From assembly GCA_030268105.1 (NCBI GenBank), contig BSDZ01000094.1:2608501-2672500 (forward strand): a stretch of 64,000 nucleotides of DNA. Reading direction: 5' to 3'. The DNA is from Volvox africanus. Lineage: Eukaryota > Chlorophyta > Chlorophyceae > Chlamydomonadales > Volvocaceae. The position numbers were made by a program, and so were the translations under genes. Below, piece after piece: positions 34,301-46,216 of this stretch (its first letter is position 1; every line of letters starts with the position of its first letter). Below the pieces are notes generated by a model. The model was given only the letters and a program-made list of their open reading frames with translations. It was not told the origin of the DNA and ran no database searches.

Positions 34301-35724
34301 CAAGTGGTGCCGCTGCAGCGCATACGGCAGGAACTGCGGCTAGCGGAGGAGCGCCGTCACCGAGCGTCGGCGGCATCCTCCGTGCGATGGTGGCACTGCT
34401 GCGGCCGCCAAACAACGAAACAGCTCAGTTGCAGGCCTTTCTACGTCTGCACTTGCCCTTGGACGTAGTTGCGGCAGAGACAGCACTGCCCAACCTGCGG
34501 TCGCTTTTATGCCCCGTGCCTGCGGCTTGGGGCCCGGCACCAGGTTGGCCGGTGCTTGAGGCGGCAACCGTGGCTGTGGAATCTACGGGCAGTGGCAGCA
34601 GACGGCTTGTTGCCGCAGCGACGGCACAGGCTGAGGTCACAGCGTGTCAACTTCCTGAACTCATTGCAGAGCGGAGGCCCATGGGTTGGGGGAACATGGA
34701 GCGCCATGTGGCGCTAGGGCAAGTGCCTAAGCGTGGTGCGGGGAGTGGAGGACGCAGGATAGCATGGCAGGGCAACGCAGCAACGCGGGAGGCCGAGCCA
34801 GTGCGTTTACAGGGGGTTCAGTACAGCGGCAGTGACGCAGCGGCGGCTGCCTCTGCCAAAGCAGAGGTCATGACTACGACGCTAGGTCTGGATGGCAAGG
34901 CACGCATTTCGTTGCCAGAGCACGATGTTCCGGAAGAGACAGACGATTCGCCAGCGTTAGGGCGCCGGAGCTTGCAAAGCGCCACTGCTGTAGAAGCTAC
35001 CAGCCGTGGCGGCGGCCGCGCTTTGATGGAAAAGTCAGCCAGTGAGGCAAGCGGTGGCGGGAGTGGATACGGTATGGCTGGCGCACAGATGCAGCAGCCC
35101 TGCCAACGGCGCTGCTACGACTGGGATGTACTCGCGGCCATTGCAGATACAGAGTACGAACTACAGCAGAACCTGGATTTTGATCCGATCTTTCCGCTGG
35201 TGATAGCGCACGATCTAAATCATGCGGCGCTGGAAGCCGCGAGGAGGGTCGAGGCCGCTGCCACGCAACTGTCACAAGCTGGAGACGAAGCTCGGAGCAG
35301 CTCGGGCACCGGGAGCAGCGAATCTGGCAGCACTGGATCTGGATCTGGATCTGGATCTGGATCTGGATCTGAAACGTTTGGGGGATCTGCACTTTTGAAC
35401 CCCCAAACTGGACTGCAAAAGCTTCAAACCAGCCTTAATTTTGTGCGTGAGAGCATCACCTCAGTCAACATGGACATGATGCGTTCGATGCGCTACATGA
35501 CCACGACGCCCTATGTTTTGGCACGTACAGCTTTGCCTTACAGTCGCATTGACGTGGCACTGAGCGCGTACGAGGCGGTCCGTCGACGTGAGGGCTCCTG
35601 CGCCGTGAGGATCAGTGTGAATGGAGCAGCGGCGGCGGTCGAGAGCGCCACATGTGCCGTACAGGTGCTGCAGGACACACTTGAAGAGGCTTGCAGCGGT
35701 CGAATGAAGCCTGAGCAAGGATAA
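31361..35724 (+). CDS. tubulin-tyrosine-ligase-like protein with signal peptide
   Basis: Six exons in phase: 31361-31573, 31854-32052, 32128-32240, 32503-32676, 32863-33520 and 33995-35724 (TAA), giving 1028 residues. Residues 1-23 look like a cleavable signal peptide (FGWCITLTFVFTLNAAA). The TTL-type ATP-grasp follows: SWDLYWTVRRACHS and VNCVPG; FISVDGTSLAFFSEE; PWVLKANDHRGRGVRV (ATP-binding Lys); then FVLVQSYV and YLRLWVVVTSVRPLRAYLF; VNYWTIS; and VEVNALPSLARL (metal-binding Glu/Asn). An insertion rich in Ser, Arg and Gln splits the fold between AYLFRGG and VNYW. About 550 residues of Ala/Gly-rich sequence follow the catalytic part, including a Gly-Ser run at 35337-35372. TTLL enzymes add Tyr, Glu or Gly to tubulin in the cytosol or cilium; a signal peptide would instead send this one to the secretory route. 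In-frame upstream codons to 31229 leave a longer N-terminus possible. Confidence 0.85.
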
Positions 35725-36286
35725 AGCTGAGAGGATGGGTCAAGTGGTGCCTGTGACCATGGAGCTTGTAGGGGAACTCGTGGCTTTGCGGCCCTTCCGT
35801 GAGCGGAATTAGGTTGTGTCGAGGGTGGGAGTCTTTAGGTCGGCCACATGAAAGAGTGGTTAACTGAGGCCCTCTTGAAGTGGTTGTTGTTTGGGGCAAG
35901 CGCAGGGAGCCAAGGTGTCAGCGCTACAAACGTAGTTCGGGCGATCGAAACGCGGGCGATCTGTCGCGTAGTGAGAGTTTTAACGCTCACGCATGTCGAT
36001 GGGATTTCACCGTCGCGTGGTGCCTTTCGTCCTGCTTGCACATTGGCCCTAAGTCCAGAAGCCATAGTGTAGCCAGAGGCAGAGCGGGACTTGTCGCTCT
36101 GGAGTTGGTGAACCGCATGTTCGGGTAATAAGCAGGCAACAGTCAAGGGACCGGTCTTATTGAAAGAAAAAATCACGCCCATCACCACACGTGGCCCCAT
36201 TTGGGGCACGAAATTTTGATATGACTTGTTGTGACTGAGATTTAGTTCAGCATCAGGATAGTAGCATGACTTAGTACGTAGTACAA

Positions 36287-36291
36287 TGTAA
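36287..36291 (+). terminator. possible TGTAA poly(A) signal of TTL-like gene
   Basis: TGTAA, the usual volvocine polyadenylation signal, 560 bases after the stop codon. Nearer signals may exist. Confidence 0.3.
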
Positions 36292-38165
36292 TATCAGGTC
36301 GACCCGGTGTATGTTTTTCTTTTGTCGTTATCTGCATTAACGGGTGAACCTTCCTGCATGACGTCTGCAGAGATGGAGGCGCCCGTCAGTGCCATTCTAG
36401 AAGCCCACCCCAACCTCCGTGGTCCACTGACAATCATGCTCGTGCTTTGATCTTGACACCATTCACGGGGTAAAGAGGCCCTTCCCCCCACGAGGGAGTC
36501 TCATAGAGTGGTGGAATTGCTGTTGACATTGGCGGACGGCTCGTCACGAGGGCTTGTCATGTTGGAGTGTTTTTTTGAGGGTTTGCGCCTATCTTTTTTG
36601 TCTCTAGACGAAGTGCACGGAAAAACTCAATCTCGACTACTCAGAGGTTTGGTGGTTGTTTCTCTGAAGTCATATGTGTCGTGAGTAACCTGGCTGTGTT
36701 GTGTTGGAACGACGTGACAGCGTCTTGCGCTTGTTGTTATTAATTATTTGAGTATCCCAAGGCTGGTTGGGAATCGCTTTTCGTGGAACTGGTGGCAGCG
36801 TATGAGATAAGCTCGGTCTGGAATGAGGAGACATCAGACTGTTAAGCGTGTGAAAGGATAGTCGGTGAACAGTTACGAGTATGGATGAGCCTATAAGGCA
36901 GATACCGGCATCATTTTAGCCGAATGAGACGGAATCGTTTTTTCCTTGGGCAATGCACGGATGCGATGGCGATGGAATGGAGAGGTTGCCACTGATCGAC
37001 AAAAATATGGGCCAGAGCCCGGGTGTGCGGCAATGGCAAAAAGCTCTGCACGATGTTGATGCCGGCATGTGTTATTCCTACATGGCGACGCAATCCCTTT
37101 GAACACTTCAGCAGATGACACCTGGAACGCCTGAATAAGTCCGTCTTTCATCTACGGGGATTTACCCCGAGCGGATTCCCACTGCCATGCTGCAGCTATG
37201 ATACCACTATAGAGGGAGCTCTAAAAACATCCTATATTTTCAACGACAATCAAATGTTGTCATTTCCTTGGAACAACTGTCACCATCACCATAACATAGA
37301 AACAGACTGCCAAGCCACAGAGCCTCTGCCCCCGGGCCTCATGGATAGACAAATCGTTGATAGTTAACCTCTCGTGTACTGACCAGGCACCTTAGGTGGC
37401 TCCAAGGCCTTTACAAGGACTAGAAACGGGCACCTTTGAATTTCACACAGCTATCACTCACCTCCCGCTACCTCACATGCCCTGTATACCCAAAGCACTG
37501 AGCAGTTGCCACCGTCACGCGCCGAATACAATAGGGGAGATGAAAAGGCACGCACGCAACCGCAGTTTGCACAATCTGCGGCATTAAATGCATCACAAAG
37601 TGAAGCTCTTCATACGGATCATCTAGACAGTTATTTCTCTTCGTATATGCACGCTTTGGCGATATAAATGTCAGGAAATCGAAGCCATAAATGTTGACGT
37701 AGGGAAGGAAACCTACTACAGTGAAGTTCATGCGACTGCGGGCAGCAATCATAGAGGCCCGGCAGCACGCCCGTGCAACAGAGACACCAAAATACCTTCA
37801 TTAAAATACGCGACATAAGTCCACAGCAGGTAACAATACATGCTCAAGCCCGTCCGTAGGTGCGTGTGGATGGCGGCGAGCCCCGTGCGTATGGAAGTGA
37901 TCTACGGACGCCTTGGGACCAGCTGCCTGGGTTGTTCATCCCTCCCTCACGCACGGCATCACCGATCAAGCTGTTGAGTATAATATATGCTCGCAAGAAC
38001 GCCTCCCAAATGAAACAGCTTGCAGTTCAATGCTTGCAGCCTGCCCCGCAACTGTTTGCGAGTGGCGCTCAGCTCGATGCAAGAAGCGCGTTCAGGTGCA
38101 CCAATGCAGACTGCGTTCCATCTCTTGCATACGCACATACCATAGAAATTTCCTTCAAGCTGTCT

Positions 38166-38170
38166 TTACA
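38166..38170 (-). terminator. possible TGTAA poly(A) signal of receiver-SAM gene
   Basis: TTACA on the plus strand, i.e. TGTAA on the gene strand, about 155 bases after the stop codon; this spacing is reasonable for a volvocine 3' UTR. Confidence 0.45.
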
Positions 38171-38323
38171 CCCTAAAAGAGACAGCGCAATTTCCTAGCC
38201 TAGGCCATGTGCACAGCGCCGCAGGGGATACATGTTGCATGATATGTTTCCTGCCTCTACTGCCGCCATCACCGCCACTATCACACCCCCCAATAATTGG
38301 GCGCGCCTGCCCCGGCAACACAA

Positions 38324-39064
38324 TCATAGGGACTTGGCAGCTTCAAGAATCTTATCGCGCTGGGATTTCACAACAACGCCCAGCTTGCGGAGCCCTGGGT
38401 CGTCAAGTGCTTTCATATCCTTCAATGTAACGCCCTGCTCCTTCAGCTTTTTTCCCACGTATTCTAAGCCAAGACCAGTGCAAAATGACTCTACATCGGG
38501 CTCAATGGCTGACGGAGGCGGTGGTGGTTGTATAGCCACAGGTGCGGGTGCTCGGACAGTGGCTGTCGCAGGAGTAGGCACCGGGGCAGGCGCTAGGGCG
38601 GCGGCTGGCGCAGGTACCGGCGCTAGCGCCGGTTGGCGCGGAGCAGGAGACGCAAGCTTCCCCGGACAGTGCTTCTGAACCATGTCCACAACTCGATCGC
38701 GCTCGTAGGGCTTGAACAGAATGTCGACAGCGCCAGATGACAAGCAACGCTCCAGCTCCACCGAGTTTGCAGACATCGCCGTGCACATAATGATCGGCAC
38801 GTTGGCAGAACCAAACCTGCTGCGTAGCTTCGCAAGAACTACCTCCCCACTATCTCCAACTTCAAGGTTGTAATCCAGGAGCACGAGGTCCGGCCAAGTA
38901 TCTTCATCATCGCAGACAGCATACGCTTCTGAGCCGTCTATTGCCGGCACGACGCTCCATCCGGTAGGCTTAAGTACTGACTCTATCACCATCAAGTTGA
39001 CTGAGTCATCATCAATAGCCAGTATCCGAAGACGGCCGTGCTTGTCGAAGTGACAAGGCTTCAT
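38324..39064 (-). CDS. response regulator receiver plus SAM domain protein
   Basis: A single-exon gene of 246 residues, ATG to TAA. Residues 12-130 form a CheY-type receiver: acidic pocket Asp18-Asp20 (AIDDDS), phospho-accepting Asp64 (LVLLDYN), Thr95 (MCTAM) and Lys118 (FKPYERD) are all present, so it should be phosphorylatable. Residues 135-185 are a Pro/Ala linker. Residues 190-246 fit a SAM domain: LGLEYVGKKLKEQGVTLKDM, then LRKLGVVVKSQRDKILEA. It has no DNA-binding or enzymatic output domain, so signalling would pass through SAM-mediated self-association or partner binding; that is inference. A histidine kinase partner is not in the window. The gene diverges from RPN13 with 414 bases between the start codons. 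Confidence 0.9.
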   Translation of the reverse strand: MKPCHFDKHGRLRILAIDDDSVNLMVIESVLKPTGWSVVPAIDGSEAYAVCDDEDTWPDLVLLDYNLEVGDSGEVVLAKLRSRFGSANVPIIMCTAMSANSVELERCLSSGAVDILFKPYERDRVVDMVQKHCPGKLASPAPRQPALAPVPAPAAALAPAPVPTPATATVRAPAPVAIQPPPPPSAIEPDVESFCTGLGLEYVGKKLKEQGVTLKDMKALDDPGLRKLGVVVKSQRDKILEAAKSL

Positions 39065-39478
39065 CCTATAATCCCTAAATAATTTATCTTATGTTCTGTT
39101 GAAAGTGCTTTTATCACTCGTAAACTCAGCTCTTGGATTTCCGCCCACAAAGACTTAACCGGCTGTCAGACAGACAGCCTGAACGAAGGTATTAAATATT
39201 CTCCAAACAAGCATGCTCAAGGAAAATGACTAAGCAGCACATGAAAATTGTCTGTCTTGTCTGAATCAGCAAAATGATGTCGTGCAAACAAGTTTACCGC
39301 TCATTCACAAATACGACCGAGGTGTAGGCGTAGGTGTAGGCTAGCTCCTCCTTACTTATCACAATATTCGATTCGATCCGGTTTAAACGCATTGGTTTGT
39401 GTTCTCAGGTTACAAGGACGTGCCTTCCTTCACCATTCGATCTGTAAAAAGCATTCCTTTCAGCTTAAGCTTTAAGTG
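39065..39478. promoter_or_regulatory. divergent promoter region, receiver-SAM / RPN13
   Basis: The only space between two head-to-head genes, so it must hold both promoters. No clear TATA box or operator-like repeat was identified; a GTAGGCGTAGGTGTAGG stretch lies near 39325. Confidence 0.5.
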
Positions 39479-42400
39479 ATGGAAGCTACACTGTGCGAGT
39501 TCAGGGCTGGAAAGTTAAAGCTTCAAAGTGGGCAGCTGATCCCCGATACCCGAAAGGGGCTTGTGAAGCTTGTACAGGTGAGGGGCAAGGCGCATCGAAA
39601 CGCGACGCCATCAGCAGCTGATCCATTCCGGTCTTGCATTGGTGTCTAGTATTAGCGCGGCTCTTGTATAGGTAGTGTAGCAAAGAACCTATGATGGCCA
39701 AGGGTGCTCAAGTTAGTGGGTCCATGGTCCGTGGTCCGTGGGTCGGTGCGCTCGCGGAGGCAGGTATCAATTACCAAGAGGCTTGCTTTACTATCGTCTA
39801 CAGTCTCGGGTGTGAGATTTGCTAGGAAATATACACTGCATCGGAAATATTTTCATTCGAACGTGTCAAAACCCATTTAGCGATGTGCCGTCCGATAGCA
39901 TTTTCCCTTACATGCCATTCATGTTGTAAGATTATATTTGGAAATAGCATGACTTCGTGTGACTAAATTGACAAAACTTCCTTGGAGGGCAGTAACCATC
40001 GCCAATCGACGCCAGCCACCAAACTATAACCTTGCGCGCTTCAGCACGACCTCACTTGTTGTATCCTACATACCCATCGCCACCCAAGACCGAGGATACC
40101 TTGGTGCACATGCAATGGTATGAGCGTACGGGCTCCGGGGCGGCGGAGGTGCTAGAGGATGACGTCATCGTATTCCCTGGGGAGGCGACCCTGGAGCTGG
40201 TAAGGCATCTTGAACAAAACAGTACTCGCTTCCGACTTTTTTTGTGGTATAGAACTTCGTAGGATTCCTGAGTATCGGCCGGTCTGGGTGGTTGGCACTG
40301 CACTGGTTGCAGCCGCCCCGAATGCCGGTATCACTAGATGCATGCGCTGGGAGCTCCCTGGTCCTTTGTCTCTGAAGCGTCTGCATTCTCCTCCGTATAG
40401 CGTAGCACCTGCGCTTCGCAGTGGAATCTTTCGGGTCATGGATGCACTTCAGGGGTCTGAGCCGGGGCTCATCCGCACAACCCGGCTCCCTCCTTGAGGC
40501 TGCAGGTCATCATAGCTCAGGCGACAGACGTGTCGGCGCTGGTGGTGTTCGTCGTTCCCGTCCTGTCCTGGGTATGTTTGTGGGTTTCAGTTTAGTGAAG
40601 CCAAAATTTCTTTTTCCGCACCCATGTGCACCCTGTGTTCGCCGCCATGCTTCCCAGATCCCTGGCCAGAGGGCGGTGGCGCTCAAGTTCTCAGATGACC
40701 GGTCGAGGGATATGTTTTTCTGGTGGGCAACCGGCGCACTGACTGCGGCAGCTAATGGTGTGGTGTGCTGTTTGTCAGTAGCCATCCGGCCGAAATGTTA
40801 GGATTGGACTGCATAGGGGATTAGGAAAGATTTACCCCAATACAGCATTTCCGGTTTCGGGATCGGGTTTTGTTGGGACACACTTGGGGTGCATTGAGGA
40901 GCGAAGCAGCTCAGGATGAGGGAGGGGAATTGGGGGGCTGGGTCTTGGTCCAGAAATAAACAGCGAATGGTGGATGTAGTGACTAGTCTCCGTACTCTCT
41001 GTACCGACCTGGCCACCATCATCACCACTGCCACCACTAACTCTGCCACCAAAATCATCAGCATCATCAGCATTAGCATCAGCATCAACCAATCAATCAA
41101 TCAGACGCACGTGTGCAGGCTTCAGGTCCCCAAGTCGGACGGGGACCAGGCGCTGGTGGCGACATTTAACACCCGCCTAATGGGTGCGCATGGTAGGTGG
41201 GATACATGTTCAGTTCTGGAGGTTTGGATCGGCGGTTCCAAACGGCCCGGAACAATGCCCTGGACGTTTTTTCCAATGCGGCCAGGTGTTTACATGTGGC
41301 AACAACTGGGGTTGGCTCATGCTGCCCCTTGATTACGGCATAGACTTTTCTGCTACCCATTCCCGGGAATACATATAAATCGTCATTACGTCCCGCCCTC
41401 TCAGCAGTCCTATCTCCAGCTGGCTGACTGGCTGGGTGGATGCCCCGCCTCTTCTCTTTCTGTTTCCCCTCCTGCGTTGACTTTCTAAGTTCTCGGTTCT
41501 GAGCCTATTCCCTTCACAACCGTCCTGCATGCCGCCAGACCTAGGTGACGGTGCCACGGAGGCCGTGTCTCTATCCGTGGACGGCATTGCCCCCACCTCT
41601 GCGGTGGAGCACGCGCACGTGGCCAGGTACGAATGGTAATGGCAGATACCACTACCGTCCGTCCCGTGTTAGTAGTGGTTTGGGGTCCACGCCGATGCGG
41701 CATATGGGCCGGCCGGGCATATGTAGCAGCGGTGCCTATTATGGCAGCATTTGTGCTATTTTAGAGTCTTGCCAAACAGTTGGCGCATCCCAGACTTCCA
41801 AGGTGCGGAGGACCGGCCGTGGACCCGGCCTGAGGAAAGTGGTTAAAATCCTAACGCCCCCCCCGCGCCATTTCCTGTACGACTGTACAAGCGCCCTTAT
41901 GATAGGCCCTAAGTGTAGATTTGCACCGACCATATTCACTCTCTCCGCGCCTCCCCTTCAAGAGACCTCCATCCCTCGTGCTTCTGCTTTCCCGCTCCAC
42001 TCCACCGCCTTCCACCTCCTCCGCTTAACCTCTGTGTGACTGCCATCAATCTCAGTGAGTTGGGCGCGGGAGCCATGCTTGGTATGGGGCAGTCGGTTGG
42101 GCAGCTGCCCACTGCGCCCGCGCAAACCCCCGCCAGCACCGCCAGTGTCAATGCGCAGGTGCGCAAGCGGCTAAGAGACAGTGGTGGTCTGGGCTGGCAG
42201 GTTGAGGTCATCGTAGGGATTGGCGCGTGAGATGTGGCGTATGGACCGCGTGAGGGCGTGTCCGCACACACATCCATAGCCCTTGATTCTGTCAGTGTGC
42301 AATTTTGGCAAGTCGGATACCCGGGCATCTTCTATCCCCGCGGAGTGGCATTTCCAGGTGCTTGTCAGTCTGGGGCAGCAATTGCATGCAGTTAGGATGC

Positions 42401-42937
42401 ACCCTGTCCTCCCCCTTGGCTTGCAGCTTGTGTCGGCAACGGTTGGACGTCCTTTCAGCTTCCCTTTCGCGGCCCGATGCCGGTGAGGAGGGCTTTTTGA
42501 CCTTCTCTGATCCAACGCTCGATTGCAGGCAGGACATCTGGCGGCGATTCTGGGGAACGCCATCGCTGCGGGCCTGGGCGGCGGCTCTCGGCCCGCATAC
42601 GGCAACGAGGAGCAGCTGGCACAAAGTCTTCTCGCACAGCTGGCTGCAGTGCAGGCGGGTGATGTACGCCATGCCTCTGTGCGTTCCCTGTGCATTCATG
42701 TCTACGGATTTTGGTTTGTGGCCTGACGGTGCAGATTGGCCGGATGTATGTTCGCCGAAGCAACCATTTAGAAGGGCTGCTGGTCTGTAATCGATTTTGG
42801 GTGGTCGGAGGTGTTAGCAGCAGCGGCGCGTATACCTCCTCCGTTTGAGGCGACGACTTGGCGGACGCGTTGCGAGCTCTCCTCACTACCTTCCTTGGAA
42901 AAATATGTACACACAAACACACACGCATGCAGACAGG

Positions 42938-42978
<41 letters not shown>

Positions 42979-43875
42979 GCATCGTACACGACCATAGCAC
43001 GCGTGGTCCGTCCTTCCTCCTCCCCTTCTCCTGCAGGGTCGTAATCGGCGGGCTCCGGTTGCCCCCGGGCCCTCCCTGGCGGAGGTTCTTCGCCCCGAAA
43101 CCATGCTGCCCGTGTTGCGGGACCCTACCGTTCTGGAGGTGCTAGCGCCGCACCTGCCGGAAGAGCACAGGTCTGCGCGATACGACACCAAGCGGTTGTG
43201 TTTGGGACAAAATGATACCACGTTTACGCCTTATGCTGGGGTATGGTTATTGTGTCTGTGCGTTGCTTTTACAGCGGTCTGCCCCGCCTCTTGCCAATCC
43301 TCTGCATACCTCCACCCGGGAAGGCTGGCTGGTCTAAGTCACCAGCACCGAACCCTAAGACGTATTGTATCGATGTGAAGATGTACACCCACCTAGCGCT
43401 ATCTACGCAGAACCACGGAGGCACTGGTGGCACTGGCGCATAGCCCGCAATTCCATCAGCAACTGAACACGTTCAGCACAGCGCTGCAGACGGGGCAGCT
43501 GGACCTGTCGCAGTTCGGACTTCGAGCTGCGGTGAGTGAAATATCGCTCCGAAATCACAAAAACTAAAATTTTTGGGATTGAAGGAGTCCTCCTCGCCGT
43601 GCACAACACGGAAGCATTTCGCCGTTACCCGTCCACATTCTCCCTCTTACTGCTGCTCCCGGTCCTGTCTTTTGATGCTCGTGCTCTTGCTCCGCCTGCT
43701 GCGGATGCCGCGTGCTGCACCCCTCCAGGGCTACTCCGTGGCGGATTTCCTGACTGCCATTCAGGAACTGGTGGCCAGGGAGCAACGTGAGGGAACAGCA
43801 GCTCCCCGGGGGAATGCTGCCGGTCAGCAGCCTCAGCAGGGGCCGGACGGGGGGGCGGCGCCTATGGAGCACTGA
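39479..43875 (+). CDS. RPN13: 26S proteasome ubiquitin receptor Rpn13/ADRM1
   Basis: Ten exons in phase: 39479-39577, 40089-40199, 40658-40722, 41119-41192, 41539-41626, 42056-42158, 42529-42663, 43037-43170, 43411-43531 and 43729-43875, giving about 358 residues. The N-terminal Pru domain is clear: EFRAGKLKLQSGQLIPDTRK, then VEDD-type EVLEDDVIVFPGEAT, then VALKFSDDRSRDMFFW. After a linker comes the C-terminal DEUBAD domain: MLPVLRDPTVLEVLAPHLP, QFHQQLNTFSTALQTGQLDL and GYSVADFLTAI. Rpn13 docks ubiquitinated substrates on the 19S particle through Pru and activates the deubiquitinase Uch37 through DEUBAD. The exon-4 donor could also be at 41183; both keep phase. The first acceptor (AAG) is atypical. 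The gene looks intact. Confidence 0.95.
42944..42978. repeat. (GACA)n microsatellite in RPN13 intron
   Basis: About nine GACA units between exons 7 and 8; same unit as the tract at 25.66 kb. Confidence 0.95.
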
Positions 43876-44039
43876 CCCTGCAACCCGCAATGCCGGTGCC
43901 TCCATACGGCCTGGCCCGACTGAAGCGGCGACACTCTGGACACCGTTCCCTGACACACGGGCCGGGCATGCCGGGACCTGACCTGACCTGCGCGGGTCAG
44001 CCGAGCGCCGACGCCAACGGATTGCTTGCACCGGCAAAG

Positions 44040-44044
44040 TGTAA
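44040..44044 (+). terminator. possible TGTAA poly(A) signal of RPN13
   Basis: TGTAA 165 bases after the stop codon. Confidence 0.5.
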
Positions 44045-46192
44045 GCTCAAGGTACTGGTACCGTTCGTTGGGCCAGGAGTCATGTGAGACGACGGTGTTG
44101 TACTGACAGAGGAGGCGGGGATTAGTCAAAGGGCGAAGCGGCGGAGGAGTGGATCAAGTCGCTGTGCTGGGTTAGAAACTGGGAAGCCTCCATTTGGTGA
44201 TTGTCTGGTGGGGCTGGGGACATTGCACCAGTATTCGCTGCTCCAGGTGTGGTAAGTCAAGTAGGCTTCAAGGCAAATTTTGTGCAGGTTGGAAAGGGAG
44301 AAGAAAGGCGGAGATGTAGGCGGGCCTTTGGGAATGGAAGGGGGTTCAGCATGCGGACGGACTCACAGGGAGGTGGGGTTGGGTAGTACTGCTTAATAGC
44401 ACGGATCTGGGGGAAATGATGGAGCTCGTTTAACGCAGCGCATCTTGGTTTGAGCATGTTATGGTGTTAACGCAGTTGGGGCGGACACTAATTGTTTGTT
44501 TACGCGGCGGTAAGTGGATGGAAGTACTTACGGAACATCTTGAAAGTTGAATTTTACGGTCTCCCGGTGACCAGGATTCTGCACCACCGAATGCAGCAGC
44601 ATGCCGGGAGTGCAGCACCAGCAGCAGGAATCAATTGGTGGGCCGGTGCAGCGCCGGGTATGTCTTGCCCTTCACTGGAAAATCCTATGGAGAAAGAGCG
44701 CAGTTAGGGGCTCTGAAATCGATAGGGTACAGCGGGCATGGCTACCTGGACTCCCTAAGTGGACTAGAGAATTAAGAGGGGCCGGTCCTTTGTAGGACTT
44801 GGGGACCCGAAGCTCCACTCTTGAGACAGCTGGGGCGTTGGACCATGAACCCCAGCTGCTGCGCACGCCCTGGTCATGGAAATGCGATACGGTTGCACTG
44901 GCGATGTTGCAGTTGTGCACCTGGATGTGCTGTTGGTTCCAATTGCCGCTACATACAGGAAGAGTCGCCAGGTGACGACTTCATGGAAGTGCGATGCGGT
45001 GCGGTTGCGCCCTGGGAAAAGCGTGTCCCGGACGGCACTCTCTTTCGTAGCGTAAGAGACTTTGAAATTAAGTTACGTTAAACTCGGTTTCTTAAGCTCA
45101 CCCATTACCCAATGGTGGGATGCTTAAAGAAATTTGAACACTTTCGGACTTGGAATCTACCTGGGGAACTGAGCAAATGTCCTGCCGGTTTACACGAAAA
45201 GGTGTTGCGATGGTTTGGCAGATGGGTCCTCTCCCTGCATTATAGTTACAATCATCAGCTACCTGCCTCGGGGTGCGCTGTGGGGACCCACATCCCCACA
45301 TCTCTGATGCGAGCGGCATTTCCTGCTCTTGCCCGGTCCTAGCCTGCTGCCGTGCCTACCTGCCATGCCCATGCGACGGCTGTCACCATATACTTGCGGA
45401 AGATGGATCCACAAACTCCAAGATAGATGTACTACCGCACACCGACCCCTGACGGTTCCTTGCATTGCAGCGGTACCGTTTTTACCACAGCAAACATGGC
45501 TCGCATTAACTTGTGTTCCGAGCTTTGCACTCTTCACCATTACCAAACTCCAGAAGGGATTCGGCGAATGCTACGAATGTGCATCTTACCATCACAATCG
45601 ACATTACCCTTGCATCCCTGCATACTGACAATAACGGGGTGACGGTAAACATGCCCAACGCACAGACAGACAACAGGAGAGTGGAATCTTCTTATGAAAC
45701 GCACATGTCGTTGGAACCAAGCTCTGGAAGGCGACGCCGCCATGCTACTAGACAAGCAATCACGATGCAAAACAATCGAGTCCAGTGCTCAAGTCGCAGC
45801 ATGGTCAACCGTGACGACTTAGTGAAGTATGGCAATATAGCCTGTGAGTGCGGTCGGAAGATATCGCGCTTTCTCAATTGCAAGGGGTGGACACCGGGGG
45901 AATCAGTATGGCATCCAGCCCCTCTACCCACTTCGGGCAAATTGACGATTACCATGGCTTTCTTCATTCCTCGCTCCCTCTTGCTCACATTTCATGTCCC
46001 CTTCCCCTTCTGGCAGTCCGGCGCCGAGTTTCTCGAGATTCTCTTCCCTGCCCGCTCTTCAACGCCTTGCCGCCCCCGATGCTGAGGCTCTAGGCCTCTT
46101 TTCGCTGCTAAGCCAATACAGTGTGCATGGCTTGACGCCGCCCACCTTAAACATACATTAGACAGGTATAACTAAGGTCACTAAGGCTGGAT

Positions 46193-46197
46193 TTACA
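46193..46197 (-). terminator. possible TGTAA poly(A) signal of LRR gene
   Basis: TGTAA on the gene strand about 20 bases after the stop; unusually close, so another signal may be used. Confidence 0.3.
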
Positions 46198-46216
46198 TAT
46201 CCCCTTTGGGGAATAT

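Larger units (their letters stand above)
35725..38323. other. intergenic region; one possible unassigned exon
   Basis: 35.7-37.3 kb shows no gene beyond likely 3' UTR. At 37860-38095 (+) an open stretch with LPGLFIPPSRTASPIKLLSI ends at a good donor (TTCAG|GTGCAC). On the minus strand 37752-37530 reads NFTVVGFLPYVNIYGFDFL. Both are coding-like, but neither could be extended into a gene. Confidence 0.35.
43876..46216. other. intergenic region, no supported gene
   Basis: The space between the 3' ends of two convergent genes. Short frames (44492-44707, 44821-45081, 45513-46085 on +) lack motifs and splice support. It presumably holds both 3' UTRs. Confidence 0.5.

Noticed and set aside
40260..40500. 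Open plus-strand frame between RPN13 exons 2 and 3
   Set aside because: Direct joining of exon 2 to 40658 restores the Pru domain without a gap; the stretch is intron.
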